Origin: Clostridia bacterium
GTDB taxonomy: Bacteria > Bacillota > Clostridia > Lachnospirales > Anaerotignaceae
DNA: 64,000 nt
Assembly: GCA_022786605.1 (NCBI GenBank)
Contig: JALFWW010000009.1
Location: 124,001 to 188,000 of the forward strand
Direction: 5' to 3'
The notes under the pieces are model-generated. The model ran no database searches and was not told where the DNA came from. It was given only the letters and a program-made list of their open reading frames with translations. The position numbers and the translations under genes are program-made. This document shows, in pieces, positions 1-10,303 of this stretch. Numbering within the stretch: position 1 is the stretch's first letter; each line of letters starts with the position of its first letter.

Positions 1-179
1 ATTTCGCACAGGATAACACCCGGTACCACAGGGTTGCCGGGGAAATGTCCCTGCAAAAACCACTCATCGGGGCGGATGGTTTTTTTGCCGTAAGCAACAC
101 CATCTCTCAGTTCTGCTTCGTCAACCAGCAGCATATTGTCCCGATGGGGCAGTATTTTCTTCAGTTCTTCCTGATTCAT
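1..179 (-). CDS. fabZ: 3-hydroxyacyl-ACP dehydratase FabZ (5' part; truncated by window edge)
   Basis: Minus-strand translation MNQEELKKILPHRDNMLLVDEAEL...GHFPGNPVVPGVILCE is the FabZ N-terminus. Confidence 0.85.
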   Translation of the reverse strand, partial: MNQEELKKILPHRDNMLLVDEAELRDGVAYGKKTIRPDEWFLQGHFPGNPVVPGVILCE

Positions 180-199
180 AGGTTTTCGCCTTCTTCCTG

Positions 200-664
200 T
201 CAGTCTTCACGGATACGGAACAGAACCTGACCGTATTCCACGATCTGACCGTTGTTGATACAGATTTCTTCAATGGTACCGCTGCATTCAGCCGCGATTT
301 CATTGAACATCTTCATGGATTCTACGATACATACGGTATCGCCGGCTGCCACATGATCCCCTACGGACACATAAGGCGCTGCACCAGCCTGAGGCGCTAC
401 ATAAACAGTACCTACCAGCGGTGTTTTCTGTTCATACAGGTCTTCTTCAGGGGCAACAGGCACTTCAGGAGCTGCCACAGGTGCTTCAGCCGCCGCAACG
501 GGCACAGCTTCCACAGAAACAGCCGCAGGCATCACTACAGCAGGTGCCACGGGAGCAGAAACTGCTTCCAGCACCAGTCTGTTGTCGCCTTCTGTCAAAT
601 CCAGTTTGGTCAAACCGTTATCTTTCAAAATTTTTGCCAATTCGGCAATCTTTGTTGTTTCCAT
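200..664 (-). CDS. accB: acetyl-CoA carboxylase biotin carboxyl carrier protein
   Basis: Biotinylation motif ESMKMFNEI; Ala/Pro-rich linker; fab operon context. Confidence 0.93.
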   Translation of the reverse strand: METTKIAELAKILKDNGLTKLDLTEGDNRLVLEAVSAPVAPAVVMPAAVSVEAVPVAAAEAPVAAPEVPVAPEEDLYEQKTPLVGTVYVAPQAGAAPYVSVGDHVAAGDTVCIVESMKMFNEIAAECSGTIEEICINNGQIVEYGQVLFRIRED

Positions 665-669
665 CTATC

Positions 670-1905
670 TCACCCTTTGAATTTTCTAAATGCAATGCAG
701 GCATTGTGACCGCCAAAGCCCAGAGAAGTGGACAGAACCGCTTCCAGTTCCGCTTCTTCCGCTACATTAGGTGTATAGTGCAGATCACAAACTTCATCCT
801 GTTCCTGCAGGTTGATGGTGGGAGGTACCAGAGAGTGATTCATGGCACAGATTGCAGCGATGGCTTCAGCCGCACCTGCCGCCCCCAGCATATGACCTGT
901 CATGGATTTTGTAGAGCTGATATGTACTTTCTGCGCGTCTTCTTCGCCCAGCGCCTTACGGATAGCATTTGTTTCTGTTTTATCGTTCAGGGCTGTGCCT
1001 GTACCATGGGCGTTGATGTAGATTTTTTCCGCGGGAACGCCTTCCAGTTCTGCCATTGCGTCTTTGATTGCTTTCGCGCTGGCAACAGCCGCTTCATCAG
1101 GAGCTGTTACATGGTGCGCGTCACAAGTGGAACCATAGCCGCATACTTCCGCGTAAATCTTCGCGCCTCTTGCTTTTGCGTGTTCATATTCTTCCAGGAT
1201 CAGTGTGCCTGCGCCTTCCCCCATGACAAAACCGCCGCGGCGTTTGTCAAAAGGCAGAGATGCCGCATTAGGGTCTTCAGACGCGCTCAGTGCCATACAT
1301 GCGCCAAAGCCTGCCACTGCCAGATTGGTGATGGCTGCTTCACTGCCGCCGCAGATCGCCGCTGTTGTGTAGCCGTGACGGATCGCACGATATGCTTCGC
1401 CGATACATGTGGTACCAGTAGCACATGCGGTTGTCATGGAAACACAAGGACCCTGTGCATGATATTTGATGGCAATGTTGCCGGCTGCGATATTGCTGAT
1501 CATTTTAGGGATGAACAGAGGAGAAACACGTCTGGGACCTTTTTCTTCCAGCGCTTTATAGGATTCTCCAAATGTTTCAAAGCCACCGATACCGCTGCCA
1601 AAGTATACGCCCAGTTCTTCAGGGGCGATTTTGCCTTCCAGTTCGCTGTCAGCCATGGCTTCTGCCGCAGATGCCAGCGCATACTGTGTGAAACGGTCCA
1701 GCTTCTTAGCGGACAGTTTATCCATGCAGCACAGAGGATCGAAATCCTTTACTTCTGCTGCCAGTTTATATTTGGATTCGGATACGTCAAAACGGGTGAT
1801 CATGCCGATGCCGTTTTTGCCTGTTTTCAGACCTTCCCAAAAATCAGCCACAGTGTTGCCGATGGGAGTTACCGCACCCAAACCTGTTACTACGACTCTT
1901 TTCAT
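670..1905 (-). CDS. fabF: beta-ketoacyl-ACP synthase II
   Basis: Full-length KAS II: MKRVVVTGLGAVTPIGN..., TTACATGT active site, NAHGTGT. Confidence 0.95.
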   Translation of the reverse strand: MKRVVVTGLGAVTPIGNTVADFWEGLKTGKNGIGMITRFDVSESKYKLAAEVKDFDPLCCMDKLSAKKLDRFTQYALASAAEAMADSELEGKIAPEELGVYFGSGIGGFETFGESYKALEEKGPRRVSPLFIPKMISNIAAGNIAIKYHAQGPCVSMTTACATGTTCIGEAYRAIRHGYTTAAICGGSEAAITNLAVAGFGACMALSASEDPNAASLPFDKRRGGFVMGEGAGTLILEEYEHAKARGAKIYAEVCGYGSTCDAHHVTAPDEAAVASAKAIKDAMAELEGVPAEKIYINAHGTGTALNDKTETNAIRKALGEEDAQKVHISSTKSMTGHMLGAAGAAEAIAAICAMNHSLVPPTINLQEQDEVCDLHYTPNVAEEAELEAVLSTSLGFGGHNACIAFRKFKG

Positions 1906-1915
1906 AAAGTACCTC

Positions 1916-2650
1916 CTACATGGCCAGACCGCCGTCGATGCGGATCACTTCGCCGGTGATATAATCGGACTGGTCGCTTGCCAAAAACAGCGCAAGGTTT
2001 GCAATGTCTTCGGGCTGCGCAAATCTTTTCATTGGAATATGATCGACTAATGCGTTATTTTCAGACAGATTTTCTGTCATATCTGTTGCTACGAAACCGG
2101 GCGCAATGGCATTGCAGTTTACATTACGGCTAGCCAGTTCTTTCGCAACGGATTTTGTCAGCCCAATGAGCCCCGCTTTGGATGCGGAGTAGTTTGTCTG
2201 ACCGGGATTGCCCATCAGACCGGATACAGAGCTGATGTTGATAATCTTGCCGCTTTTCTGTTTCATGAAAACAGGGTAAAGCTGCTTGATCATATAGAAA
2301 GCGCCTTTCAGATTGGTATCCACAACGCTGTCGAAGTCGGGAACCTTCATCATAGGCACCAGTTTGTCCTTGGTAATGCCGGCATTGTTTACCAGAATAT
2401 CGGCACCGCCGAACTCTTTGATGATTTCTTTGCAGACTGCGGCAACCTGTTCCGCGTCCGCCACGTTGCACTGGTAAGCTTCTGCCTTTACACCCATTTC
2501 CAGCAGAGCCGCTTTTGTTTCTTCTGCTTTCTGGGTATTGCCTGCATACAGCAGCGCAATGTTCGCGCCCTGTTCTGCGAATCTTTTACAAATGGCCGCA
2601 CCGATACCACGGGAACCGCCTGTCACAATGGCTGTTTTTCCTTTCAACAT
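1916..2650 (-). CDS. fabG: 3-oxoacyl-ACP reductase
   Basis: SDR TGGSRGIG, NNAGITKD, YSASKAG motifs. Confidence 0.95.
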   Translation of the reverse strand: MLKGKTAIVTGGSRGIGAAICKRFAEQGANIALLYAGNTQKAEETKAALLEMGVKAEAYQCNVADAEQVAAVCKEIIKEFGGADILVNNAGITKDKLVPMMKVPDFDSVVDTNLKGAFYMIKQLYPVFMKQKSGKIINISSVSGLMGNPGQTNYSASKAGLIGLTKSVAKELASRNVNCNAIAPGFVATDMTENLSENNALVDHIPMKRFAQPEDIANLALFLASDQSDYITGEVIRIDGGLAM

Positions 2651-2653
2651 ATC

Positions 2654-3565
2654 TTAGCGTACCTCCTCTGCTACCTGGCGAGCTTCTTCCATATTGGAAA
2701 CAGCGTAAACTTTGCTGTCTGGAAGAATGCGGCTGATGAGTTTCTTCAGTGTGGTACCAACGCCCACTTCAATGAAGGTATCAAAGCCGTCTGCCGCCAT
2801 ATTTTCAATACTTTCCTGCCAACGCAGGGAATGGTTGATCTGTTTTTCCATCAGTTCCCTTACTTCTGCTGTGTAAGGTTTTGTTGTGTAGTTGGAATAT
2901 ACAGTCATTTCGGGCTGTTTTACATCTACAGCCTTCATTGCTTCTGCAAATTCCTGAGATGCTTCGTCCATAAAAGGAGAATGGAAACCGCCGCCTACGG
3001 CTACAGGCAGACATCTGCCGCCAGCTTCCTTTACATCTTTTCCGAAACTGTCGAGTTCATCTTTTTTCCCGGCAACAACCAACTGACCGGGACCGTTATA
3101 GTTTACAGGGAACACATTGGGATATTTTTCCGCCAGTGTTTCCACCTGTTCATTTTCCATTTTCATCACCGCTACCATAGACGCGGGATGTTCTTTTGCG
3201 GCTTTCCCCATGGCTGCCCCTCTCGCGCAAGCCAGACGGAACCCATCTTCCGGGCTGTATGCGCCTGCAAAAGCCAATGCGGGGATTTCCCCCAGAGAAA
3301 AACCTGCCACAGCCTCAGGCACGATGCCTTCTTCCCGCAGGGCAATTGCCGCCGCGATATCTGCCAGATACAGGCAGGGCTGTGTATTTTCTGTGATTTT
3401 CAATTCTTCTGCTGTACCTTCAAAGCACTGCTGCAAAGTGCCGGGGCGGATTTCCTCCGCCCGAGCAAACAGTTCTTTTACGCTTGCGTTGTTTTCGTAA
3501 AAGTCCTGACCCATACCGGCCTTCTGCGCGCCCTGCCCTGAAAAGACAAAGGCTATTTTACCCAT
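2654..3565 (-). CDS. fabD: malonyl-CoA:ACP transacylase
   Basis: FSGQGAQKAGMG, GFSLGE motifs. Confidence 0.95.
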   Translation of the reverse strand: MGKIAFVFSGQGAQKAGMGQDFYENNASVKELFARAEEIRPGTLQQCFEGTAEELKITENTQPCLYLADIAAAIALREEGIVPEAVAGFSLGEIPALAFAGAYSPEDGFRLACARGAAMGKAAKEHPASMVAVMKMENEQVETLAEKYPNVFPVNYNGPGQLVVAGKKDELDSFGKDVKEAGGRCLPVAVGGGFHSPFMDEASQEFAEAMKAVDVKQPEMTVYSNYTTKPYTAEVRELMEKQINHSLRWQESIENMAADGFDTFIEVGVGTTLKKLISRILPDSKVYAVSNMEEARQVAEEVR

Positions 3566-4503
3566 TTTGCAGCTCCTTTCAGCAATTCTTCCGCTTCAGT
3601 TGCAACTTCTTTCACAATTTCCGCAGCGGGCTGTGCTTTTTTCACCATACCAGAAATCTGACCTGCCAGGAAGCAGCCGGCTTTTGTATCGCCTTCTACA
3701 GCTGCTTTGCGCAGTGCGCCAACACCCAGTTCTGCCACATCTTCCGCTGTTGTTTCCGGCGCAAATTCCACTTTCAGGAATTCACGGCTGAAAGGATTTT
3801 TCAGACAACGGCATGTGTTGCCGCCAAAACGTCTGCCTGTGGTAACGGTGGAGATGTCAGTTGCTTTGAGAACCATATCTTTGTAGTTCTGGTGCACACC
3901 GCATTCTTCCGCCAGCAGGAAACGAGTCCCCATCTGGACGCCTACTGCGCCCAGCATGAAAGCCGCTGCCATACCGCGTCCGTCACCGATACCGCCTGCT
4001 GCCAGTACAGGAATGTTCACAGCGTCGCATACCTGAGGCACCAGAGGCATTGTTGTCATTTCCCCGATATGCCCACCGGATTCGCCGCCTTCTGCGATAA
4101 CAGCGGAAGCACCTGCTTTTTCCATCATTTTCGCTGCTGCAACAGATGCAACAACGGGAATCACGGTGATGTTTGCTTCCTTCCACATTCCCATGTATTT
4201 TTTCGGCATGCCCGCGCCTGTGGTAACAACCGCTACCTTTTCTTCAGCCACGATTTTTGCCACTTCATCCACATGAGGGCTCATGAGCATGATATTCACG
4301 CCAAAAGGTTTGTCTGTCAGTTCTCTGGCAATACGAATCTGTTCGCGCAGATAGTCTCCGCCTGCGTTCATGGCAGAGATGATGCCCAGACCGCCGCCAT
4401 TGGAAACGGCTGCTGCCAGTTTACCATCTGCAATCCAAGCCATGCCCCCCTGAAAAATGGGGTATTCAATGCCTATCATTTCGCAAATCGGTGAAACAAT
4501 CAT
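3553..4503 (-). CDS. fabK: enoyl-ACP reductase II (FMN-dependent, FabK type)
   Basis: PIFQGGMAWIADGKLAAAVSNGGGLG; NPD-like family; fab operon. Confidence 0.92.
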   Translation of the reverse strand: MIVSPICEMIGIEYPIFQGGMAWIADGKLAAAVSNGGGLGIISAMNAGGDYLREQIRIARELTDKPFGVNIMLMSPHVDEVAKIVAEEKVAVVTTGAGMPKKYMGMWKEANITVIPVVASVAAAKMMEKAGASAVIAEGGESGGHIGEMTTMPLVPQVCDAVNIPVLAAGGIGDGRGMAAAFMLGAVGVQMGTRFLLAEECGVHQNYKDMVLKATDISTVTTGRRFGGNTCRCLKNPFSREFLKVEFAPETTAEDVAELGVGALRKAAVEGDTKAGCFLAGQISGMVKKAQPAAEIVKEVATEAEELLKGAAKWVK

Positions 4504-4517
4504 TTCTTTCCCTCCAA

Positions 4518-4742
4518 TTAGTTCTGTTTGCTTTCGATCATTTTTACCAGATCAGCAACAGTTTCTACTTTGTTGTCGCCCATTTCGATTTCTGTGCCCA
4601 GTTCTTCTTCCAGGCTCATGAGCAGTTCCATAACGTCCAGAGAGTCGATCCCCAGATCAGCGAATTTTGTTTCCATTGTGATTTCAGAAACTTCACATTC
4701 CAGTTTTTCTGCCAACAGTGCTGCGATTTTTTCAAATACCAT
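4518..4742 (-). CDS. acpP: acyl carrier protein
   Basis: LGIDSLDVMELLMSLEEE phosphopantetheine site. Confidence 0.95.
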   Translation of the reverse strand: MVFEKIAALLAEKLECEVSEITMETKFADLGIDSLDVMELLMSLEEELGTEIEMGDNKVETVADLVKMIESKQN

Positions 4743-4853
4743 GATTCATTCTCCTTTTCTTGTCTAAAAAAATAATTGCGTCTTGTTCAGGGCAGCAAGC
4801 TATCCCCAATATTTCCGCGTGACGCGGACTTGTATATGATGCCTTGCGGCTCA

Positions 4854-5807
4854 TTACCATCTTACGATGCAGGCTGCGCTTGCCAGACCACCGCCAAAAG
4901 CGGGCATCAGCAGCAAATCGCCTTTTTGCAGCATTCCCTTGCGGTTCATTTCATCCAGCGCAATGGGGATGCTCGCGGAGGAAGTATTGCCGTAACGGTC
5001 AATATTCACATAAAATTTCTCCTTAGGTACTTTCAGCATGACACTGGCGAAGTCAATGATACGCTGATTTGCCTGATGAGGCACGATGTACTTGATATCG
5101 TCAAATGTCAGACCATTCTGCTTGAGCAGATGTTTGGTGTCATGGCAGATGGCGTTTACAGCAAACTTAAATGTATCCTGTCCACGCATATGGATATAAG
5201 GTTTTTTCTGTGTTCCTTCATAAAAAGGAGATTTCCCAATGGGCTGTGGAATGTCGATGACATTATCGCCGCCCTTTACATGAAATACAGAATCCAGATA
5301 ATCATCGCCTTCTCCCAGAACAACTGCGCCAGCACCGTCACCAAAGATAACGCAGGTACTTCTGTCTTCCCAGTCCACAATACGGCTCAGACGTTCCGTA
5401 CCGATCACCAGCACTTTTTTCGCCTTGCCTCTGGCAAAGAAACCCGCTGCTGTTTCCAATGTGAAAACAAATGCGGAGCATGCCGCGTTGATGTCCATAG
5501 TCATGCAGTCCAGACCCAGAATATTCTGGATCATACAGGAAACAGAAGGAGAAATGGATTCCCCGCTGACACTTGCTGCCAAGATCAAATCGATCTCTTC
5601 TTTTTTCACACCGCTGTTTTCCAGCGCCGCCAGTGCCGCTTTGGCGCCCATGTCTGCCGCCGTTTCATTTATGCTTACGTGGCGTTCTTTTACGCCTACA
5701 CGCTGCATAATCCATTCATCGTTTGTATCTACAATTTTTGACATATCATCATTGGTTACCACTCTGGGAGGCACATACATGCCCGTTCCCAATATCGAAA
5801 AACTCAT
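4854..5807 (-). CDS. fabH: beta-ketoacyl-ACP synthase III
   Basis: MSFSILGTGMYVPPRVVTNDD...; start placed at the internal Met after an atypical 35-aa ORF extension. Confidence 0.92.
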   Translation of the reverse strand: MSFSILGTGMYVPPRVVTNDDMSKIVDTNDEWIMQRVGVKERHVSINETAADMGAKAALAALENSGVKKEEIDLILAASVSGESISPSVSCMIQNILGLDCMTMDINAACSAFVFTLETAAGFFARGKAKKVLVIGTERLSRIVDWEDRSTCVIFGDGAGAVVLGEGDDYLDSVFHVKGGDNVIDIPQPIGKSPFYEGTQKKPYIHMRGQDTFKFAVNAICHDTKHLLKQNGLTFDDIKYIVPHQANQRIIDFASVMLKVPKEKFYVNIDRYGNTSSASIPIALDEMNRKGMLQKGDLLLMPAFGGGLASAACIVRW

Positions 5808-5965
5808 TCTTAATTCCTCCTGCAATATGCAATCTTTTGTGCTTACGATATTTAGTCCCCGTTTTGGCAAAAAGGTTACAGGAAATTGATATTTTTTTGC
5901 ACTTTTTTCCAAACAAAAAGGAAACAGACTTTTCTATCGTAGTAAAAAGCCCCTTTGTTCCCCCG

Positions 5966-6292
5966 TCAGCCTCTTTTTCTCATCCGCATCCAAAGCAGCA
6001 CCAACAGACAGCCAGACGCACAGAAATATGAAATAAATCCAATGCCTATAAGCATTCTTCTATGCCGCATTTTTTCAGCCAACCGACAAAACTCCTGTTC
6101 CGCGATATTATCTGATGCCATCTGTTCCCCATAAGAAGGTCTGCGAGAAAATCTGCGATACTGTTTGTAATACCGACGACATTCGGCACAAGTCCGCAAA
6201 TGCGCGGCTACATTGTTTTTTGTCATCGGACTTGCCAGTCCGTCTTGATACAGGGCAACCAAATCCATGACAATTTCACATGGCAAATTCAT
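5966..6292 (-). CDS. putative zinc-finger anti-sigma factor, one TM segment
   Basis: MNLPCEIVMDLVALYQDGLAS...HLRTCAECRRYY (HxxxCxxC) plus TM; overlaps the sigma gene. Confidence 0.75.
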   Translation of the reverse strand: MNLPCEIVMDLVALYQDGLASPMTKNNVAAHLRTCAECRRYYKQYRRFSRRPSYGEQMASDNIAEQEFCRLAEKMRHRRMLIGIGFISYFCASGCLLVLLWMRMRKRG

Positions 6293-6833
6293 CTTTCAGC
6301 ACCTCCATCATTTTTTTCTTCGCACGGAAAAAGATGACCTTTGCGGAATTTTCACTGATCTTCAGCGCCAGAGCAATCTGAGAAAAAGACAATTCCGCAT
6401 AAATCCGCAGCAGCACTACATCCCGGTATTTTTTGGGGATTTCCTTTACCATAGCGCGCACTGCTTTTTCCACATATTTTTTATGGACATATTCTGCCGG
6501 GTCCGCATTCTGCATATAATATGTATTGACTACCAAATCCAGATTGGCAGAATCCAAATGCAATTTGTTGCGTTTGAGATATTTGAAATAAACATGCTTT
6601 CCAATGGATGCCAGCCAGGTAAAAACTTCACACTCTCCGCGAAAACGGTGAAATGACGTGTATGCCTGCAAAAAAGTTTCCTGTGTCAGGTCTTCCGCCA
6701 AAGCACGATCTGCGCACAGACGGTGCAAAAAAGCATATACTCTGTCATAATATGCCCGATAGAGCATTTCAAATGAATTCACCTGCTCACCCCCGTTCGC
6801 CTGTTTCGCATTACAGTATACCATAAGAAACAT
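6276..6833 (-). CDS. ECF-type RNA polymerase sigma factor
   Basis: Sigma-70 region 2 (LAEDLTQETFLQAY) and region 4 (LSFSQIALALKISENSAKVIFFRAKKKM); true start may be internal. Confidence 0.85.
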   Translation of the reverse strand: MFLMVYCNAKQANGGEQVNSFEMLYRAYYDRVYAFLHRLCADRALAEDLTQETFLQAYTSFHRFRGECEVFTWLASIGKHVYFKYLKRNKLHLDSANLDLVVNTYYMQNADPAEYVHKKYVEKAVRAMVKEIPKKYRDVVLLRIYAELSFSQIALALKISENSAKVIFFRAKKKMMEVLKDEFAM

Positions 6834-6926
6834 GGAAAATCCAGTAACTTTCTATGACTTCTTTCGCAAATGGGCAGCAAAAAGGACAGATTTCGCTTTT
6901 CACGGCAAAAAAAATATATTTTCATC

Positions 6927-6955
6927 TTGACAATTTTATAAAAATAGCGCAAAAT
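6927..6955 (+). promoter_or_regulatory. putative promoter for tRNA-Pro
   Basis: TTGACA-N17-CAAAAT just upstream of the tRNA. Confidence 0.5.
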
Positions 6956-6970
6956 ATTAGTGTTGTGTAT

Positions 6971-7044
<74 letters not shown>

Positions 7045-7079
7045 TAAAAAAAGGAACCTTTTCAGGTTCCTTTTTTATT
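7045..7079 (+). terminator. rho-independent terminator after tRNA
   Basis: AAAAAAAGGAACCttttcAGGTTCCTTTTTTATTTT. Confidence 0.85.
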
Positions 7080-7085
7080 TTCCCA

Positions 7086-7493
7086 TCATTCTTTTTCTGC
7101 AGCTTCAAAGATTTCTTCCGCGGATTTTTTGTAATATCCTGTGCTGTCTTCCGCAACAGTTGCCGCAATTTTTGTAGCGTAATACATACGGCAGGCTTCC
7201 GCGGCATCCATACGATGCGCCTTTGCCATCCGTCCGATCACATCAATGAGCAGTTCTGTTCTTTCTTCATAATGCCCATAAGTATCTTCTTCCGCATCTC
7301 TTTCCAGCGCCATCATCCCGTCGATCATGCCGATGTAAAAAGCGGTATCCATTTCCGGGAACTGGTTTCTGGTGTCCTGCAGCAGCTGGATCACACCGTT
7401 TTTGTCAAAGGCTTCAAAAACTTTATTGCCGGGAATGTTTTTTGCATAGCTGTAATACTCGATGCAGGAAACGATCATTCTCAATTCATCCAT
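7086..7493 (-). CDS. hypothetical protein
   Basis: MDELRMIVSCIEYYSYAKNIPGNKVFEAF... good coding frame; no confident family. Confidence 0.6.
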   Translation of the reverse strand: MDELRMIVSCIEYYSYAKNIPGNKVFEAFDKNGVIQLLQDTRNQFPEMDTAFYIGMIDGMMALERDAEEDTYGHYEERTELLIDVIGRMAKAHRMDAAEACRMYYATKIAATVAEDSTGYYKKSAEEIFEAAEKE

Positions 7494-7626
7494 TTCTGCA
7501 CACTCCTTTCCTTCAGTATCATACCTGTTTTTCCGCAAAATTTCAACAGCCGTTTTCGGTTTTGCTTGACAAGTGACGAAAGAAAATGCAGTATGTTGTT
7601 ATAAAAAGAAAAAGGAGCGATATAAC

Positions 7627-8286
7627 ATGATTTCTGTTACCATAGACGAAAGCATCAAAGAACGCTGTCCCGAAGCTGTACTGGGACTTTTGCAGTGCAA
7701 AGTTCGTGTTCATCCCGATGATGAAGCATTTCTTTCTCTGCTCAACGGCAAAATTGCGGAATTATCTGAAGTGGAGCTGTCTCAGGCAAACAAACGGGAC
7801 TATATCCAGTCCACCCGTAAAGCATACAAGGCACTGGGCAAAGAACCCAACCGCTACCGCAATTCCTGCGAAGCCATGTGCCGCAGAATCGCCAAAGAAC
7901 GTGGACTTTACTACATCAATAATGTGGTAGACATCAATAACTATCTTTCTATCCTGTCCGGCTACTCCATGGGCACTTACGACCTGGCACATGTCAGCGG
8001 CGACATCACTTGGAAACGCGCCCCCGAAGGCACCGCTTATCAGGGCATCGGCAAAGATGTGCTGAATATTGAGTTCCTTCCCGCTCTTTTTGACGAGGTA
8101 GGCCCCTTCGGCAATCCCACCAGCGACAACACTCGTGCCATGATCACCGACGACACCAAAGAAATCCTGCTGGTGTACTATACCTTCAATGGCGGTCAGG
8201 CGTTGGAATCCCTGTTGGAGTTGGCAAAAGAACTGCTGGAAAAACACGCAGAAGGAAAGGATTTTGAAATACAGATTTTGAAGTGA
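7627..8286 (+). CDS. B3/B4 (PheRS beta-type/tRNA-editing-like) domain protein
   Basis: KALGKEPNRYRNSCEAMCRRIAK...VVDINNYLSILSGYSMGTYD...TYFAL-like pattern of B3/B4 proteins. Confidence 0.75.
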   Translation: MISVTIDESIKERCPEAVLGLLQCKVRVHPDDEAFLSLLNGKIAELSEVELSQANKRDYIQSTRKAYKALGKEPNRYRNSCEAMCRRIAKERGLYYINNVVDINNYLSILSGYSMGTYDLAHVSGDITWKRAPEGTAYQGIGKDVLNIEFLPALFDEVGPFGNPTSDNTRAMITDDTKEILLVYYTFNGGQALESLLELAKELLEKHAEGKDFEIQILK

Positions 8287-8295
8287 TTCCATACA

Positions 8296-8345
8296 AAAAC
8301 AAAAAGCACAAAACCTCTTTTTTACATTAGAGATTTTGTGCTTTT
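8296..8345. terminator. bidirectional terminator between convergent genes
   Basis: AAAAGCACAAAAcCTC...GAGaTTTTGTGCTTTT inverted repeat. Confidence 0.8.
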
Positions 8346-8372
8346 GTTGTTTTATGTTTTGAAAAATCTGAC

Positions 8373-10196
8373 TTAGGCTTCTTCTGTTTCTGCCGCAGCA
8401 GCTTTCAGAATTTCTTCGTTGAAGCTGATTGCCAGTTCATCCAGCTGTTTCTGGTCTACCACGTTAGGCGCATCTGTCATAGGGCAAGAAGCATCCTTTA
8501 CCTTAGGGAATGCGATAACGTCACGGATGCTAGGCGCATTGCTCATGAGCATGATGATTCTGTCCAGACCGAATGCCAGACCGCCATGAGGGGGTACGCC
8601 GTATTTGAAGGCATCCAACAGGAAACCGAAACGTTCCTGAGCGTCTTCCTGTGTGAAGCCCAGCAGTTCGAACATTTTCTGCTGAATATCTCTGCGGTGG
8701 ATTCTGATGGAACCGCCGCCCAGTTCGTAACCGTTCAGTACGATGTCGTATGCTTTGGCGCGAACAGCGCCGGGGTTTGTATCCAACAGTTCCAGGTCTT
8801 CATCCATAGGTGCTGTGAACGGATGGTGTACTGCCACATATCTGTTTTCTTCTTCGTCCCATTCCAGCATAGGGAATTCTGTGATCCACAGGAAACGGAA
8901 ATCGTCGGGTCTGGTCAGTTCCAGCATCTTGGACAGTTCCAGACGCAGAGCACCCAGAGAGTCGAATACCACTTTGTCCTGATCTGCGCAGATCAGGATC
9001 AAGTCGCCGGGTTTCCCTTCCATTTTGTCCACGATTTCCTGGAGTTTTTCAGGTGTGAAGAATTTCGCGATCTGGGATTTCAGGCTGCCGTCTTCATTGA
9101 CAACAATCCAAGCCAGACCTTTTGCACGATATGTTTTCACAAATTCAACCAGAGAATCGATTTTCTTTCTGGGGAAAGAACCGCAGCCTTTTGCGTTGAT
9201 GGCGCGTACGCTGCCGCCAGCTTCCAGTGCGGATTTGAATACCACAAAGTCTGTGCCGGCTACCACATCGGAAATGTTTACCAGTTCCATGCCGAAACGT
9301 ACGTCGGGCTTATCGGAACCGAAGCGTTCCATAGCTTCTTTATAAGTCATGCGCTGCAGAGGCAGCTGCACATCTACATTCATGATGTCTTTAAATACTT
9401 TCTGCATGAGTCTTTCGTTGATGTCGATGATGTCGTCCACATCAATGAAGGACAGTTCCATGTCCACCTGTGTGAATTCAGGCTGTCTGTCTGCACGCAG
9501 GTCTTCGTCACGGAAGCATTTTGCAATCTGATAATAACGATCCATGCCGGAAACCATCAGCAGCTGTTTGTAGAGCTGAGGAGACTGAGGCAGACCGTAG
9601 AAGTTGCCGGGATGCACACGGCTGGGAACCAGATAGTCTCTGGCGCCTTCCGGTGTAGATTTGCCCAGGATAGGTGTTTCGATTTCCAGGAAGCCTTCGT
9701 TGTTCAGGAAGGCACGGAGAGCCTGTACCACCTGATGACGCAGAACGATGTTCTTAAGCTGGCAAGGTCTTCTCAAATCCAGATATCTGTATTTCAGACG
9801 CAGATCGTCTTTGACTGTGATATTGTCCTCAATCTGGAAAGGTGTTGTTTCAGATTCAGACAGGATACGCAGTTCAGAAGCAATGATTTCGATTTTCCCT
9901 GTTTTCATGTTAGGGTTGATATTGCCTTCTGTTCTAGCGGTTACAATACCGCGTACAGCCAGTGTGTACTCACTGCGAACGGTTTCAGCTTTTTCAAAAA
10001 TTTCTTTGGGTGCGGTATTGCCGTCGATGGCAATCTGTACCAAACCTGTTCTGTCACGCAGAGCGATGAAGATCAGCTGACCCAGGTCACGGCGACGCTG
10101 TACCCAACCCATAACGGTCACTTCCTGACCAATCATGGTTTCATTGACATGGCAACACATGTGGCTTCTTTTCAAGCCGGTAATTGATTCTCCCAT
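8373..10196 (-). CDS. aspS: aspartyl-tRNA synthetase
   Basis: Full-length class II AspRS (RRRDLGQLIFIALRDR; GLPQSPQLYKQLLM; GGLAFGLDRIIML). Confidence 0.96.
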   Translation of the reverse strand: MGESITGLKRSHMCCHVNETMIGQEVTVMGWVQRRRDLGQLIFIALRDRTGLVQIAIDGNTAPKEIFEKAETVRSEYTLAVRGIVTARTEGNINPNMKTGKIEIIASELRILSESETTPFQIEDNITVKDDLRLKYRYLDLRRPCQLKNIVLRHQVVQALRAFLNNEGFLEIETPILGKSTPEGARDYLVPSRVHPGNFYGLPQSPQLYKQLLMVSGMDRYYQIAKCFRDEDLRADRQPEFTQVDMELSFIDVDDIIDINERLMQKVFKDIMNVDVQLPLQRMTYKEAMERFGSDKPDVRFGMELVNISDVVAGTDFVVFKSALEAGGSVRAINAKGCGSFPRKKIDSLVEFVKTYRAKGLAWIVVNEDGSLKSQIAKFFTPEKLQEIVDKMEGKPGDLILICADQDKVVFDSLGALRLELSKMLELTRPDDFRFLWITEFPMLEWDEEENRYVAVHHPFTAPMDEDLELLDTNPGAVRAKAYDIVLNGYELGGGSIRIHRRDIQQKMFELLGFTQEDAQERFGFLLDAFKYGVPPHGGLAFGLDRIIMLMSNAPSIRDVIAFPKVKDASCPMTDAPNVVDQKQLDELAISFNEEILKAAAAETEEA

Positions 10197-10303
10197 ATTG
10201 ATAAATCTCCTTACAGATAAAAATTTTCCTCTACTATCATACCATTTTTGCGGAAAAAGTAAAGTTTAACCGCAAAAAAACATGGGTTTTCTGCGAAAAG
10301 GCG

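Noticed and set aside
421-1959. 512-aa + strand ORF
   Set aside because: Antisense to fabF/fabG; Cys/Phe-rich composition typical of shadow ORFs opposite genuine genes.
8586-10187. 533-aa + strand ORF
   Set aside because: Antisense to aspS; no domain logic.
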